A DNA stretch of 64,000 nucleotides from assembly GCA_021014325.1 (NCBI GenBank), contig JAJGQC010000556.1:124001-188000 (forward strand). Reading direction: 5' to 3'. Each line of letters begins with the position of its first letter. Positions within the stretch are counted from its first letter, which is position 1. Made by a program: the position numbers and the translations under genes. The stretch comes from Plazaster borealis (lineage: Eukaryota; Echinodermata; Asteroidea; Forcipulatida; Labidiasteridae). The notes beneath the pieces were generated by a model, which was not told the origin of the DNA, ran no database searches, and saw only the letters and a program-made list of their open reading frames with translations. Below are positions 51,425 through 61,994 of this stretch, in pieces.

Positions 51425-51807
51425 TTAAGTTGACGTCACATGACATTTGATGACTTCAGTAGAACCATACCTAACATTTTGGATGTTAAATTTCTCGGCT
51501 GTTTTAGAGACTAACAAAGAATTACAACGCCAAATCAAGTTGCGTGAACAGACTTTGAACCTTTTGTGTAATTCAATGGAACAAGCAGCCGCCCATCGTT
51601 CAAAACTAACATAGCGCGTTGTGTGTGTATTCAGTGCAGTTCTTTTAATACGCGGATTAATTTTAGAGTGGGTCATTCGATACCAGATTTTTGTGCGAAT
51701 TAATACTAACGAAATGTTCAACTTATATTTTGAACCGAATTCAATTTCAAATGGGGTCACTTTATATGTAGCGTTTTTTGGATTTTAAAAGACCTGTCTG
51801 ATAATGT

Positions 51808-54800
51808 AGACAAACCTATGTGGAACATAAACACTTGTTTCTTTACTTAATTATTTGGCTTCGATCTAGGCATCATAATACTCCGTATGAGTAAAAGTGG
51901 ACCGTGCACGGACGAATACCTCGAGATTTGGAAGTTTACACGGCATACACTGTCTTGTGGTGAATCAGTGATGATGTATTGTTAAGTGTAATTAAGAAAC
52001 TTCACAATCTTTATCAACAAGAGAGATTGGCTGTTGCCAGCTTGGCGTTTATATCCCCTTGTGGGAGTTTGCCGAGTTCCTGGACGGGAAAATCATCTAA
52101 ACAAGCGTAATGGTTACGAATGAGCGATATCGTTACTAAAGCGAAATGGTTACAATACAAATGAGCAAAATGATTCAGAATAAGCAAATTAATTCCGAAT
52201 AAGCGATATAATTCAGAGTAAGCGAACTGATTCCAAATCAGCAAAGTGATTCTGAGTAAGCGAATTGATTCATTCACATTTTATGAATGAAAAATCGAAA
52301 GTGTACTATCATTCATGTGTCTTGTGTTTGTGGTGAATCATTGAATGATATAATGTTTAGTGTAATTAACTTTACAAATCTACATCAACAAGCATAATGG
52401 TTACGAATGATCGAAACCGTAACGAATAAGCGAAATGGTTACGAATCAGCAAAATTATTCAGAATAAGCGAAATGATTCTAAAGAAGCGTATTGAAATTA
52501 CATGGCTCTGCTTACTATAAGGAAAGAATCGGCGCTTATGGAAGCAGGGAATTTTGCGCTTGCGTTAAGCATATTTTACAGCTTAGCAGGGAAAGTTTGC
52601 TTGAGCGTGTGCATATCCTCAACGCTAATTTGCATTCTTATAGCTTTAAAGCTAGTGCAGATATTTGGCGCTTGCACAGTAAGCGGAGAAAGGTGATCGC
52701 GTCGGCGCAAATTTTGCGGATAAGCAGAACCAAACTGGGCCCTACGCTGGGTTTAGTTTGCTTTACTTACTTGTGTTCCTGCGAATGCAAACCTGATACG
52801 AATTATAAAGACACAAATTCGCAACGAATAATTTGCTTCAGTTGACTTGTGCTCAACTCCTGCGAAATTTCGCTGCAAAAACAGCCCTGTGACGTAAAAA
52901 TTTGTTTCGCATTCGCAGGAGCTATGAACCGGGCTTTACTTGGCCCGTGCAATTCCATGATATAGTAGACCTGGGCGACTAGTGCGACTAGTGTCATAGT
53001 AGCAACTATTAAATCATTAGTTGAGTTGCGACTACCATTTTTCAACTACTCGGTTATTGATGCCGCCACGACCACTACAAAAATAGTCGCGACTACCTGT
53101 TTGGTGAACCAGTTGTGTAAACTACGACTTTCACGTCAACATAAATTACTTCAAACACAATCAGACATCAGTGAAACAATCCTTTCCTTTCGAGCTTGAA
53201 TTTTACTATATTGCGCTTGCGTTACACATTGCCACAATGCACCTTGAGAATTAAAAAGTAGTCGTGACAAGTGTCGTAGTTGCGACTATTTGAGGTGCGA
53301 CTAGACGAGTAGTAAATGTCACTAGTCCCCAAGCCTAATATGAAGGGAACTTTGCTTCACATGAAAAATCTTGTGAAAATGGGCCCAATTTCATGGCTCT
53401 GCTCTGGAAGCAAAGATTCAGCGCTTAACAGAAGCAGTGAATTCTGTGCTTACGTCAAGCATATTTCACAGCTTATTAGCAGGGATTTTTCTTACTTGTG
53501 TGCTTCAAAGCTAGCGCATTCAATTTGGCGCTTGCACAGTAAGCGGAGAATGGTGTTCATAAGCGCTGAATTTGGCAGTAAGCAGAGCCATGAAATTTTG
53601 CCCTGTTCTGTGTAAGTGGGTTTAGTTAGGCCTATACTTCAAACTTGTGAAATTTCTTGTTGATACATGAGGGAAGTTAGCTTCATGTGTACAAATCTTG
53701 TGAGACCAGCCCAATTTCATGACTCTGCTACTGTAAGCAAAGATTGATGCTTCGGAGCGGGAAATGTGCTTACGTCAAGCATATTTCACAGCTTAGCAGT
53801 AATTTTTTCCTGTGCGCGTGCTAACTCATGATACATATTCTTCGCTTCAAAGCCTGCGCAAATATTCAGCGCTTGCACAGTAAGCGGAGAATGGTGATTG
53901 TAAGCGCACAAGTTTTGTGGTAAGCAGAGCCATAAAGCTGGGCCCTGTTCTTTGTAAGTGGGTTCAGTTTGCTTAAGGCCTACTTACTAACTTGTGAAAT
54001 TCCTTGTTGAAATGAGGGGAAGTTATAGCTTAATATACACACAAATCTTGCCATATTGAGTTGAAATGACTCATTAGTTGAAATGACCCCCTATCGGCAG
54101 GAGTAGGTTACGCATGTACAATTACATGGGCACAATCATCATCACAACATTTTTAGTTAAACTGTGATGAGAGGGAATAGTCTGCAGTTTGTTCACTTAG
54201 TATAGGATTCTACATTTATTCAAGAGTATCTCTTCCAAAAATTATGCAATTTAACGACAAATCCATGTAATCCATGTGTCGATATAGTTCATAATATTAT
54301 CCAAATTTTTGCGATTCCCACGCTTTACCATTGGCCTCGAAAGAGCCCCTAAGCAACCTGCTTTTGAATCGCCCTGTGTGGCCAAGTGATTGCTTGTTAA
54401 CTATTCAATTTGTGTGCAGGGTACTTTCCTCTGAAGTTAAGTCATGCACACACAAGGTAACCGTGACCCCATGTTGACTTTTACTTCCGGGTCAACCGGA
54501 AGTGGGACCATATCTCAAGAACTACACAACCGATTTTCAAACATTTTTCAGTTATAGACTTTTGACCTTTACTTCCGGGTCAACCGGAAGTGAGACAGTA
54601 TCTCAAGAACTTCACAACCGATTTTCAAACTTTTTTCAGTTATAGACTCCTTGGGCATTGGAGATTAGCCTTGGGTAACCGTGACCCATATTGACCTTTA
54701 CTTCTAGGTCAACCGGAAGTGGGACCATATCTCAAGAACTACACAACCTTTTTTCAAACTTTTTTTCCGTTAGATAATCCTTTGGCATTGGAGATTAGCC

Positions 54801-55712
54801 TTTGGTAACCGTGACCCCATGTTGACCTTTACTTCTGGGTCAACCAAAAGTGGCACCATATCTCAAGAACTACACAACCGATTTTCAAACTTTTTCCAGT
54901 TATATAATCCTTTGGCATTGGAGATTAGCCTTTGGTAACCGTGACCCCATGTTGACCTTTACTTCTGGGTCAACCGGAAGTGGGACCATATCTCAAGAAC
55001 TACACACCCTTTCAATTCAGTATCAGAATGAAGACCAGGTTTAGGTTTAGGTTTAGGTTTAGGTTTTTAGGCACACTTAAGTTAAAAAGGGCCTAGCTGT
55101 CAAAGGTCAAGAGTCTTTTATCTTGAAATCACACCAACTTTAAAGCTTTGAAGCACTTAATCGAAGCAAAAGAACACGGAACAGCTTTGTGTTTGTTCAC
55201 AAACACCTAATATCTAGTTATTATTATTATTATTATTATTATTTATTTGACCTCAACAAATACAAGTTGGGATACACCAAGTGAGAACACTGGTCTTTGA
55301 CAATTTTCAAACGTGTTCAGTGCCTTTAAGTTGACGTCACATGACATTTGATGACTTCAGTAGAACCATACCTAACATTTTGGATGTTAAATTTCTCGGC
55401 TGTTTTAGAGACTAACAAAGAATTACAACGCCAAATCAAGTTGCGTGAACAGACTTTGAACCTTTTGTGTAATTCAATGGAACAAGCAGCCGCCCATCGT
55501 TCAAAACTAACATAGCGCGTTGTGTGTGTATTCAGTGCAGTTCTTTTAATACGCGGATTAATTTTAGAGTGGGTCATTCGATACCAGATTTTTTGTGCGA
55601 ATTAATACTAACGAAATGTTCAACTTATATTTTGAACCGGAATTCAATTTCAAATGGGGTCACTTTATATGTAGCGTTTTTGGATTTTAAAAGACCTGTC
55701 TGATAATGTAGA
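51808..55712. repeat. 3.9-kb tandem duplicon, copy 2
   Basis: All internal features of copy 1 recur in the same order and orientation at offsets of 3,900-3,906 bp. Its own differences include single-base deletions (TTCGGAGCGGG versus TTCGGAAGCGGG) and CCCATATTGACC versus CCCCTGTTGACC. The right border is GTAGAGATTG, where the sequence diverges from the copy 1/2 junction GTAGACAAACC. Low divergence means either a recent duplication or two haplotypes assembled in series. Confidence 0.93.
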
Positions 55713-56100
55713 GATTGTACAAATCCATTGTGTAGTTCTTGAGCTATGAATTTTTCAAAAGTCTTACATTTGATTGTTAGCTAGATTTGCACGGACGGCT
55801 GTTTTGTTAGAGACGAACAAAGCGTAATGTCAAAATCAGGGTGTGCAAACCTTGAACAGGGACTAGACTTCAAGCATGTTTGATAGACTTTGAACGTTGC
55901 GGTTGATTCAATGGAGCGAGCAGCCGCTCACCGTCTAACTGGCTTAGATCGCGTATTGTGTGTGTTTTCAATGCAGTTTTTCCCAGCGGTTTGACAGCCG
56001 GTCAATGTATACCCGATTTCAACCATAAAACAAGGTCAAAAAGGTTACAACTCTGTGGACAAGTTTGAGAAGGCTTAAAAATCTACAAAATGATGTAAAC
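55713..56100. repeat. Diverged relative of the duplicon's 3' end
   Basis: CGGCTGTTTTGTTAGAGACGA, GACTTTGAACG, GATTCAATGGAGCGAGCAGC and TTGTGTGTGTTTTCAATGCAG match, with many changes, the region 51,497-51,640 and its copy 55,398-55,540. An older duplication of this ~300-bp piece therefore predates the recent 3.9-kb one. Confidence 0.65.
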
Positions 56101-56159
56101 ATTTCGAGTAATGTGTATGTAAAAAGTATGAGTATTTCTTAAAGTATGAATTGTGAAGT

Positions 56160-56500
56160 TTTCAACTTCCGGTTCAAACCGGAAGTTGAAATTTAATATT
56201 TAAAAAATATCTTAATTTCTGAACAACTCATTCGATTTTTACAATCTATTCATCATTGTGAAAGTATGTAACAACTTTAGAAACGATATATACAGAATGT
56301 GACCCCAATTGACCTTTACTTCCTGTTCAAACCGGAAGATGAAATTTAAAATTTCAAAACAAAAATCAGAACTCCTGAACCACATACTGGATTTTTATCA
56401 TCTATACATCATCAGAAAGGGCTCCAAAGATTTAAGAAATGCTACCTGTGACCTCATTTGACCTTGACTTCCCGTTCAAACCGGAAGATGAAATTTATTA
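56160..56500. repeat. ~150-bp minisatellite related to the ACTTCCGG family
   Basis: Three units start at ACTTCC positions 56,165, 56,318 and 56,467 (spacings 153 and 149 bp), each followed by GTTCAAACCGGAAG and GAAATTT. The first contains a perfect 15-bp-stem hairpin with a 2-nt loop (56,160-56,191). Units share TTGACCTTTACTTCC with the 130-bp repeats upstream, so the two minisatellites have a common origin. Confidence 0.75.
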
Positions 56501-56549
56501 CTTGAAAAATCATAACTTGTTGACACCAAATCAGTCACTCATAATTTGA

Positions 56550-56852
56550 TGACATTACTCTCAAAAAACTTGTTTTTGTGATGTCACAAAAACTGAATCT
56601 CTAGTTATTAAACTTTGATCTACTGTATTTCAACACTTGATGACGTCACAACTACTTGATGTAGGTTTTCAAATGTTGCCCGTGTCTTGATCTATCATAT
56701 GCCCTTACTCTCGAACACCTTGACATTACTCTCGAACACCTTTGTTTTTGTGATGTCACAAAAACTGAATCTCTAGTTATTAAACTTTGATCTACTGTAT
56801 TTCAACACTTGATGACGTCACAACTACTTGATGTAGGTTTTCAAATGTTGCC
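56550..56852. repeat. 172-bp direct tandem duplication with CRE-like sites
   Basis: GTTTTTGTGATGTCACAAAA through CTTGATGTAGGTTTTCAAAT occurs at 56,572-56,679 and again at 56,744-56,851, offset 172 bp, practically unchanged. Each copy has GATGACGTCAC (a CRE-like site) and the palindrome TTTTGTGATGTCACAAAA. Confidence 0.85.
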
Positions 56853-57031
56853 TTTCTCAAGCATCTGAAAGCACACAATTCTATGCAAGGGTTTTTTTCT
56901 TTCACTATTTTCTTGCAACTTCGATGACCAATTTAGCCCAATTTTTTACATTGTTGTTTTTTTCTGCATATGTTGGGATACACCGAGTGAGGATACTGGT
57001 CTTTGACAATTACCAAAAGTACACCCTGCCC
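56853..57031 (-). mobile_element. TTAA MITE, 3' half
   Basis: It contains GCATCTGAAAGCACACAA, CTTGCAACTTCGATGACCAA, TGCATATGTTGGGATACACC and ends AAAAGTACACCCTGCCC before TTAA (57,032-57,035). The other half is missing where the 172-bp duplication ends. Confidence 0.75.
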
Positions 57032-57042
57032 TTAAACAACAA

Positions 57043-57150
57043 GGCCCAATATTATAGAGCTGCTTAAGCTCAACAAGTAAGCACAACAAAATTGTGCTTA
57101 CCAAATTAAAATCCACCAGCACAACCATTTGTGTCACATTATATCACCTG
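57043..57150. repeat. Fragment of the GGCCCAAT/TAGAGCTGCTTAAG family
   Basis: AGGCCCAATATTATAGAGCTGC and AAGCACAACAAAATTGTGCTT resemble 46,497-46,660 and 63,430-63,650. Confidence 0.5.
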
Positions 57151-57279
57151 CAACTGCTAATGCTAATAACCCTCGAGATCTTCGGAGATAGTTTTACTTC
57201 CAGCCGTATAAGAGTAAATTACTGACCAATTGTTATTATGATTTCATTACAATTATTCATGAGTATTTGACAGAAAAGA

Positions 57280-57537
57280 CTATGTATTCAGATTATGGAT
57301 ACAAGTCGTAAATAATGATGAAAAATCGAACGTAAGATTCACATTCAGAGATTTCGTGCAAGGGAAGCGTGTTTTATGGCGCACCAGCATGGGAGCTTCT
57401 TGAAAGTAAACCTTGGGGCATATCCTGTACAGCCGCTGCCGTGTCTCATGGGGCCAGAGAGACAAATCCGGGAAAGTGAACTCCCCAACTTGCCGGTCTA
57501 GCAGTGAGCTTGTGGGAGGGGTGGGGAGCCAGACCAT
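57280..57537 (-). CDS. Possible coding exon, unknown protein
   Basis: This - strand open stretch of 85 codons is richer in G+C than its surroundings and reads, in its centre, GEFTFPDLSLWPHETRQRLY and then RICPKVYFQEAPMLVRHK. A pyrimidine-rich acceptor-like site (CCCCACCCCTCCCACAAG) lies near its start, so the Met may not be the true beginning. A possible donor CCCCAAG/GTTTAC lies inside. I recognise no domain. The composition and varied residues look more protein-like than other frames nearby, but there is no independent support. Confidence 0.25.
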   Translation of the reverse strand: MVWLPTPPTSSLLDRQVGEFTFPDLSLWPHETRQRLYRICPKVYFQEAPMLVRHKTRFPCTKSLNVNLTFDFSSLFTTCIHNLNT

Positions 57538-57539
57538 TA

Positions 57540-58306
57540 TTGACGGTTTGTTTTACGAGGGTTTTTAGTTGGTACCATATATGAAGACCACTTTTATGAT
57601 AGTGACGGTGCAATCGTATTTATTGAAAGTGTTGAAAAAGTTATTATCCCAGCACACAAGAAACTTTGTTAATTAACTAAATTTGTTTGCAAACTATCGA
57701 ATTCCCATCCACAAACAACGGTGTCCTTGTTGTTTACGTTAGAAGCTAACTCCTAGTCTTAAGCTAACCCCCACAAATGACATCACATGGAAGCGCACCA
57801 CAAACGGCAGAAGTGTTTCCAGTTTTTCAAAACCTTGAGGTTGGGGCCTAATTTTGATTGATAATTACGAAAAATTCAGAAAACACATCAAAATTATAAT
57901 TAAATGACAAACAAACACATTATAAACAAGTTTGAATAGCATCTCCGTTCAAAAATTCTCGCTCAAGTAACTGTTTGAACTACCCATGTTCTTAGACCGT
58001 AGTAAGTCAATGAAACCCGCAAAGGTTTATGACGTCACCGATGACGTCATAACATGAAATCAATGTTTAATATTGAAAACAAATTCATATGTGAAGAACC
58101 ATAATTGCTACACACAAGATCTTTGGACCATGTGAAAGATGTTGTCACATGCTGTCCACAAATGAGCTACAAGAAGTGACAACTGGGGAAAAAATCTTGG
58201 CATAAAAATGCAAGTTTCTTTTCAAAAACAAATGTCACCTCCTGGAGGTACATGGGCGTAGGGCCAAGGATCGGAGGAAGTCCAGAGTATTGGCACTATT
58301 AATGGG
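57540..58306. other. AT-rich intergenic or intronic sequence
   Basis: No gene is visible. TGACGTCACCGATGACGTCA (58,031-58,050) contains two CRE-like palindromes. AATTATAATTAAATG and similar AT words dominate the rest. Confidence 0.5.
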
Positions 58307-59277
58307 GCTAATCTTGGTGTATCCCAACATATGCATAAAATAACAAGTCTGTGAAAATTTGGGCTCAATTGGTCATCAAAGTTGCAAGAAAATGATGAAA
58401 GAAAAAACACTTGTTTGTTGTTGTACAAATTTGTGTGCTTTCAGATATAGGAATAAACTTCCTACAAGAAGTTTTTATTATTTTAGTGAGAAATTACCTC
58501 TTTCTCAAAAACTACGTTACTTCAGAGGCATATGGAAAAGTAGTCTCTTTTGCGCTCGATAATTAAACACGCACTCAAAGTACAGGCTGAAAATCAGTAT
58601 CTCGACGCAAAATGCTTTGCCACGAAAAAATAAAAAGATGTACAAGAACGGGGTGCTCGGCATTCTAATTTATATTAATTTGTCTTTAAAATCATTGTGA
58701 TTTTATTTAAAATGATCACAATAACTCGTCGGACGGTCATGCAAAATGTTTTTCAAAATAACCCAAAACGCAGCATTTTTGATAAATATTGTGTGGCCTA
58801 CACGGGGCACTTCCAATAAACAACTCTGCACACCGATTGTGAGACGCCCTCATTCGTTAACTAAATCACTTGTGTTGGTGGGGTTTTCACCATTTACCCC
58901 TGTATTTATTCTTTTACCTTGTGTATCAACTTTGCTGTGATTGGTTGAATATTTTCGTCGGACAGGATAAAACAGTGAAAACATCAAAACTGTTTTCCAA
59001 TCAAATGCGATGTAACTTACACCACAGTACGTTCAATGTATTACAATTTGACCTCTGTGTGTATATCACCCGCGCGCCCACGCACACAGTGTTAATGCGC
59101 TGTGCATTATAAACACAGCGCTTTGATTTATTGAGACTTTTCCTATTAAACTTTTCCATATGAGTCGTTTCCTACAATGTTATTTACTATCAACAGCTCT
59201 CCGTTGATTGTTACCAAGTAACTTTTTATGCTAATATTTGTTTTGAGTCATACCAAACGTGTACCATGTACGTTACC
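58307..59277 (+). mobile_element. TTAA MITE copy interrupted by a 0.62-kb insertion
   Basis: The left half (58,307-58,534) runs from CTTGGTGTATCCCAACATAT through TCAATTGGTCATCAAAGTTG to ACGTTACTTCAGAGGCATATG. The right half (59,157-59,277) resumes at CATATGAGTCGTTTCCTACA and ends AAACGTGTACCATGTACGTTACC before TTAA. The copy at 60,304-60,636 runs uninterrupted across this point. The original left terminus is missing. Confidence 0.75.
58535..59156. mobile_element. Insertion within the MITE, flanked by CATATG
   Basis: The 622-bp insert starts GGAAAAGTAGTCTC and ends AACTTTTCC, with CATATG on both sides (58,529-58,534 and 59,157-59,162). Because CATATG is its own complement, the border can be read as a 6-bp target duplication or as part of a 12-13-bp inverted repeat (CATATGGAAAAGT). 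No transposase is encoded. An AATCATTGTGATTTT / AAAATGATCACAAT inverted patch lies at about 58,690-58,723. Confidence 0.55.
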
Positions 59278-59604
59278 TTAAATCCATATTTTTAGCTCCA
59301 TGAAATTGGGCCCAGGCACTATAAAAAGTGTATCCACATCCTGGACAGAGCTGGAACAGAGGATTTTCTGCAAAGGGACTAAACCCTGTATTTCTTCCAA
59401 AATAATGTGTACGTGCATTACAGTCAGTCAGATTCAAGATAATGGAAAAGCATTCACGCACTTAATAACATCATCAATCAAACATGTGCGGTCTAGCCCA
59501 GGTTGGACTCCTCCGTTGCATTGAACGCGGTAAACTTTCCGCTGGAAGCCACCAATTTATCCCCTTAATTATTTAGGTCAAATTACACTGAATTATATTC
59601 TTAC
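59278..59604. other. Intergenic sequence
   Basis: No gene is visible. A CCATGAAATTGGGCCC end of the GGGCCCAATTTCATGG family lies at 59,298-59,313. Confidence 0.45.
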
Positions 59605-59723
59605 CTATCGAGAAGGGTTTCCCAAATATATACAGCCAGAAAACAGGCAGAATCGAACAATTCTAAATGCCTAAAAAGATGTCTGAAAATCGCAAGTCCA
59701 AGTGAGATGAAAATAAACGCCAT
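59605..59723 (-). CDS. Possible first coding exon, hydrophobic N terminus
   Basis: On the - strand an ATG in favourable context (AAAATGG) opens 39 codons reading MAFIFISLGLAIFRHL, then ELFDSACFLAVYIWETLLD. These end at a good splice donor, GATAG/GTAAGA, in phase 2. The first 13 or so residues are hydrophobic and could be a signal or membrane segment. No downstream exon can be assigned with confidence. The 57,280-57,537 frame could be joined in phase through its CACAAG acceptor, but that is speculation. The protein is not recognised. Confidence 0.3.
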
Positions 59724-60303
59724 TTTGCTTCGTTGTCCAAATGTGCGTTTGTCTGTTTAAGTTGTGTATTACTCCAATCAGTCGGTCAGCGTTCATGCGC
59801 ATTGGAAAATTCGCCAGGACTTTTCGATTTTGGAAATGGGTAAACGAAGATGATGTTTAGGGAACTTGGAACAACCATAGAGCAAGGCCAACAAAGCACA
59901 GTTGCGTTGATGGATAGGCCGCTATGTCCGTAAATCAAAATATAATTGTTGTGATGGTTTTGTTAAACATGTACGATTTAGGATACTTTGTACTTGAGTT
60001 GAGGCCACCAGTTTAAAGAAGGGGATCTGACCCGTCGAGTTGTCTGACTGGCGAGTTGTCCGACGGACGAGTTGTCTGACATTCGTTGTTGTGACGGCGG
60101 CGGGTTCGTGGTGTGATTGAGCAGAATGGCGTTGTTAAATTCATCACACAGCAAGCTGCCAGAATTAAACACAGCTACAATTCTTGCGAATATTTTTTAA
60201 AGTTTATTTCGAGTATGCCCTGGGCGGCAACGTCGTAGCCGTGGGGGGCGGGTAGCCCACCTTGTTAAGCTGTATTCTGATGCTGTAACATATGGCTCTC
60301 TGA
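59724..60303. other. Intergenic sequence with a short triplicate repeat
   Basis: The only structure seen is the CGAGTTGTCYGAC repeat at 60,036-60,083. If the 59,605-59,723 exon is real, its promoter would lie at the start of this interval. Confidence 0.5.
60036..60083 (+). repeat. Three 16-bp repeats, CGAGTTGTCYGAC
   Basis: Copies start at 60,036, 60,052 and 60,068: CGAGTTGTCTGACTGG, CGAGTTGTCCGACGGA and CGAGTTGTCTGACATT. The spacing of exactly 16 bp and shared core show a small tandem repeat. Confidence 0.8.
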
Positions 60304-60636
60304 ACACGTTTGGTAATTGTCAAAGACCAGTGTTCTCACTTGGTGTATCCCAACATTATGCATAAAATAACAAGCCTGTGAAAATTTGGGCTCAATTGGT
60401 CATCAAAGTTGCAAGAAAACGATGAAAGAAAAAACACCCTTGTTGTGCAAATTTGTGTGCTTTCAGATATAGGAATAAAAACTTCTTGCAAGAAGTTTTT
60501 GTTATTTTACTTTAGTGAGAAATTACCTCTTTCTCGAAAACTACGTTACTTCAGAGCGTTTCCTACAATGTTTTATACTATCAACAGCTCTCCGTTACCA
60601 AGTAAGTTTTTATGCTGATTTTTGTTTTGAGTCATT
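60304..60636 (+). mobile_element. TTAA MITE, most complete interior
   Basis: It runs from CACGTTTGGTAATTGTCAAA through TGTATCCCAACATTATGC, CTCAATTGGTCATCAAAG and the central palindrome around CTTCTTGCAAGAAG to GTTTTGAGTCATT. Both extreme termini and the TTAA are lost. It is useful for aligning the partial copies. Confidence 0.8.
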
Positions 60637-60750
60637 GGCAGCGGCGTAGCTAGGAATTTTTCGGTGGGGGCGGGGGCACAGGGGGCATTGCTTCCAAGTG
60701 GGGGGGGGGCAGGGAGAATGGGTGTGTCAGTAGTGGGGGTCATGTACTCC
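60637..60750. repeat. G-rich element fragment (GCGGCGTAGCTAGG)
   Basis: After the MITE comes GGCAGCGGCGTAGCTAGG, then runs of five to ten G. The start looks like the end of a dispersed G-rich repeat, though no partner end was found. A similar G-rich patch lies at 62,560-62,610, also beside a MITE. Confidence 0.45.
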
Positions 60751-60869
60751 TAGCCCTAGAACTATGAGGTTTGATCCGCTATCGTCTCCACGAACCTCAT
60801 ATAGAGGGCCATGTACAAAATCCTATAAGAAACTTGTTGCCCTTCACATTTAAATGTACCTGCAGATGG

Positions 60870-61994
60870 CAAGGGCGTCGATCGCTACTGAAAAGTGGGG
60901 GGGGGGGGACGGGCGAGCAAGTCTTTAAAAAAATCTTACATTATTTGCACCCCATACCATTACTTTTACATTTTTCTGTTGTAAGAGCATTTTCAATTGT
61001 TAAGGTGGTTGTTTTTATGAAGAGTGCGTAAAAATATTACCGACAATTTTCCGTTGGTTTATGCAGCAGCTAACGTGTATGAATGGGTCCAGGTGGGAAT
61101 TTCATTCCAAAACGTCTCCCCTAAAATGGCTACAAATTTCGACAAAATGTGAAAATTCGTATCGTTCATCCTCTGATATTTTTCGCTGAAAATCCCTCCG
61201 TACATCCTCTAGATATTTCACGATTTTTAGAATGTTTTTTTGAGAAAATGGTTTCTGCTATACTTGGTTTGCGTGCAAACGATCGTCCGTCAAACGGATG
61301 TCAACGGACGGGAACATTTGCCGTAGGTAATATTAATTATGAGGCAAAGTACACATCTTAAACAGATATGTAATACATGTCGTTTACGTTAAATGTATGT
61401 TGTTTATTAAATTATTAAATTACTGAAGCAGTTGGTAACGCAAAAAAAAACATTTACGAATGTTCTCTATAGTGTAAAGATATGGTGAATTTACAAGATT
61501 TGAAGATAACAATACCCTCTTATAAGATTGACTCGCCCAAGCTTTTCAACGGCACGCGTGTAATTCAAATCTTGTACGATAGGCTTCATGTACATGTATA
61601 CACATAGGGAATATGTATATACCCTGTGTGTGTACGTGTACTAGGCCGTGTTTTGTTGTGGAGCTTCGACCAGTCCATGCACGTCGCGAGAGTCGAATGA
61701 GATTATTTTCAACGTAGGTGGCGCGTTGGTGGCGTTACCCCTCCCCCCCCCCAATTCTGGACGTGGTCCATCAGTCTGTAAATAAAAATATTTGAAAGAC
61801 ATTTCACCGTTTGTCCGCTATTATTTTATTTGAACACAAATTTTAATTATATGTTTACATTTTATTCCATATTTCTAATGAAACAGTCAATCGAAAAGTG
61901 GGGGGGGGGGGGCATCTGATATGCTGTCCCCCCTAGTCTAAAAAGTGGGGGGGGGGACATGTCCCCCCCCGTCCCCCACCCATCGACGCCCTTG
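60870..61994. mobile_element. Non-autonomous hAT-like DNA transposon, 1.1 kb
   Basis: The ends are a perfect 13-bp inverted repeat, CAAGGGCGTCGAT and ATCGACGCCCTTG. They are flanked by an exact 8-bp direct repeat, GCAGATGG, at 60,862-60,869 and 61,995-62,002. An 8-bp target duplication is the hallmark of hAT elements. Both subterminal regions contain AAAAGTGGGGGG runs in opposing orientation. The interior has no recognisable transposase. Confidence 0.9.

Larger units (their letters stand above)
47902..51807. repeat. 3.9-kb tandem duplicon, copy 1
   Basis: This copy is followed directly by a second, nearly identical one at an offset of 3,906 bp near the start and about 3,901 bp near the end. 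Observed differences are few, for example TTCCCTGG/TTCCTGG, TACCTCCCGAG/TACCTCGAG, TGTGTCGCTTACG/TGTGTAAACTACG, and a C missing from a CCCCC run. The left border, internal junction and right border share AGA. Inside are a 21-bp minisatellite, three GGGCCCAATTTCATGG modules, an inverted-repeat GACTAGT element, a ~130-bp minisatellite, a TTTAGG tract, an ATT tract and a MITE end. No gene is visible. Confidence 0.93.
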
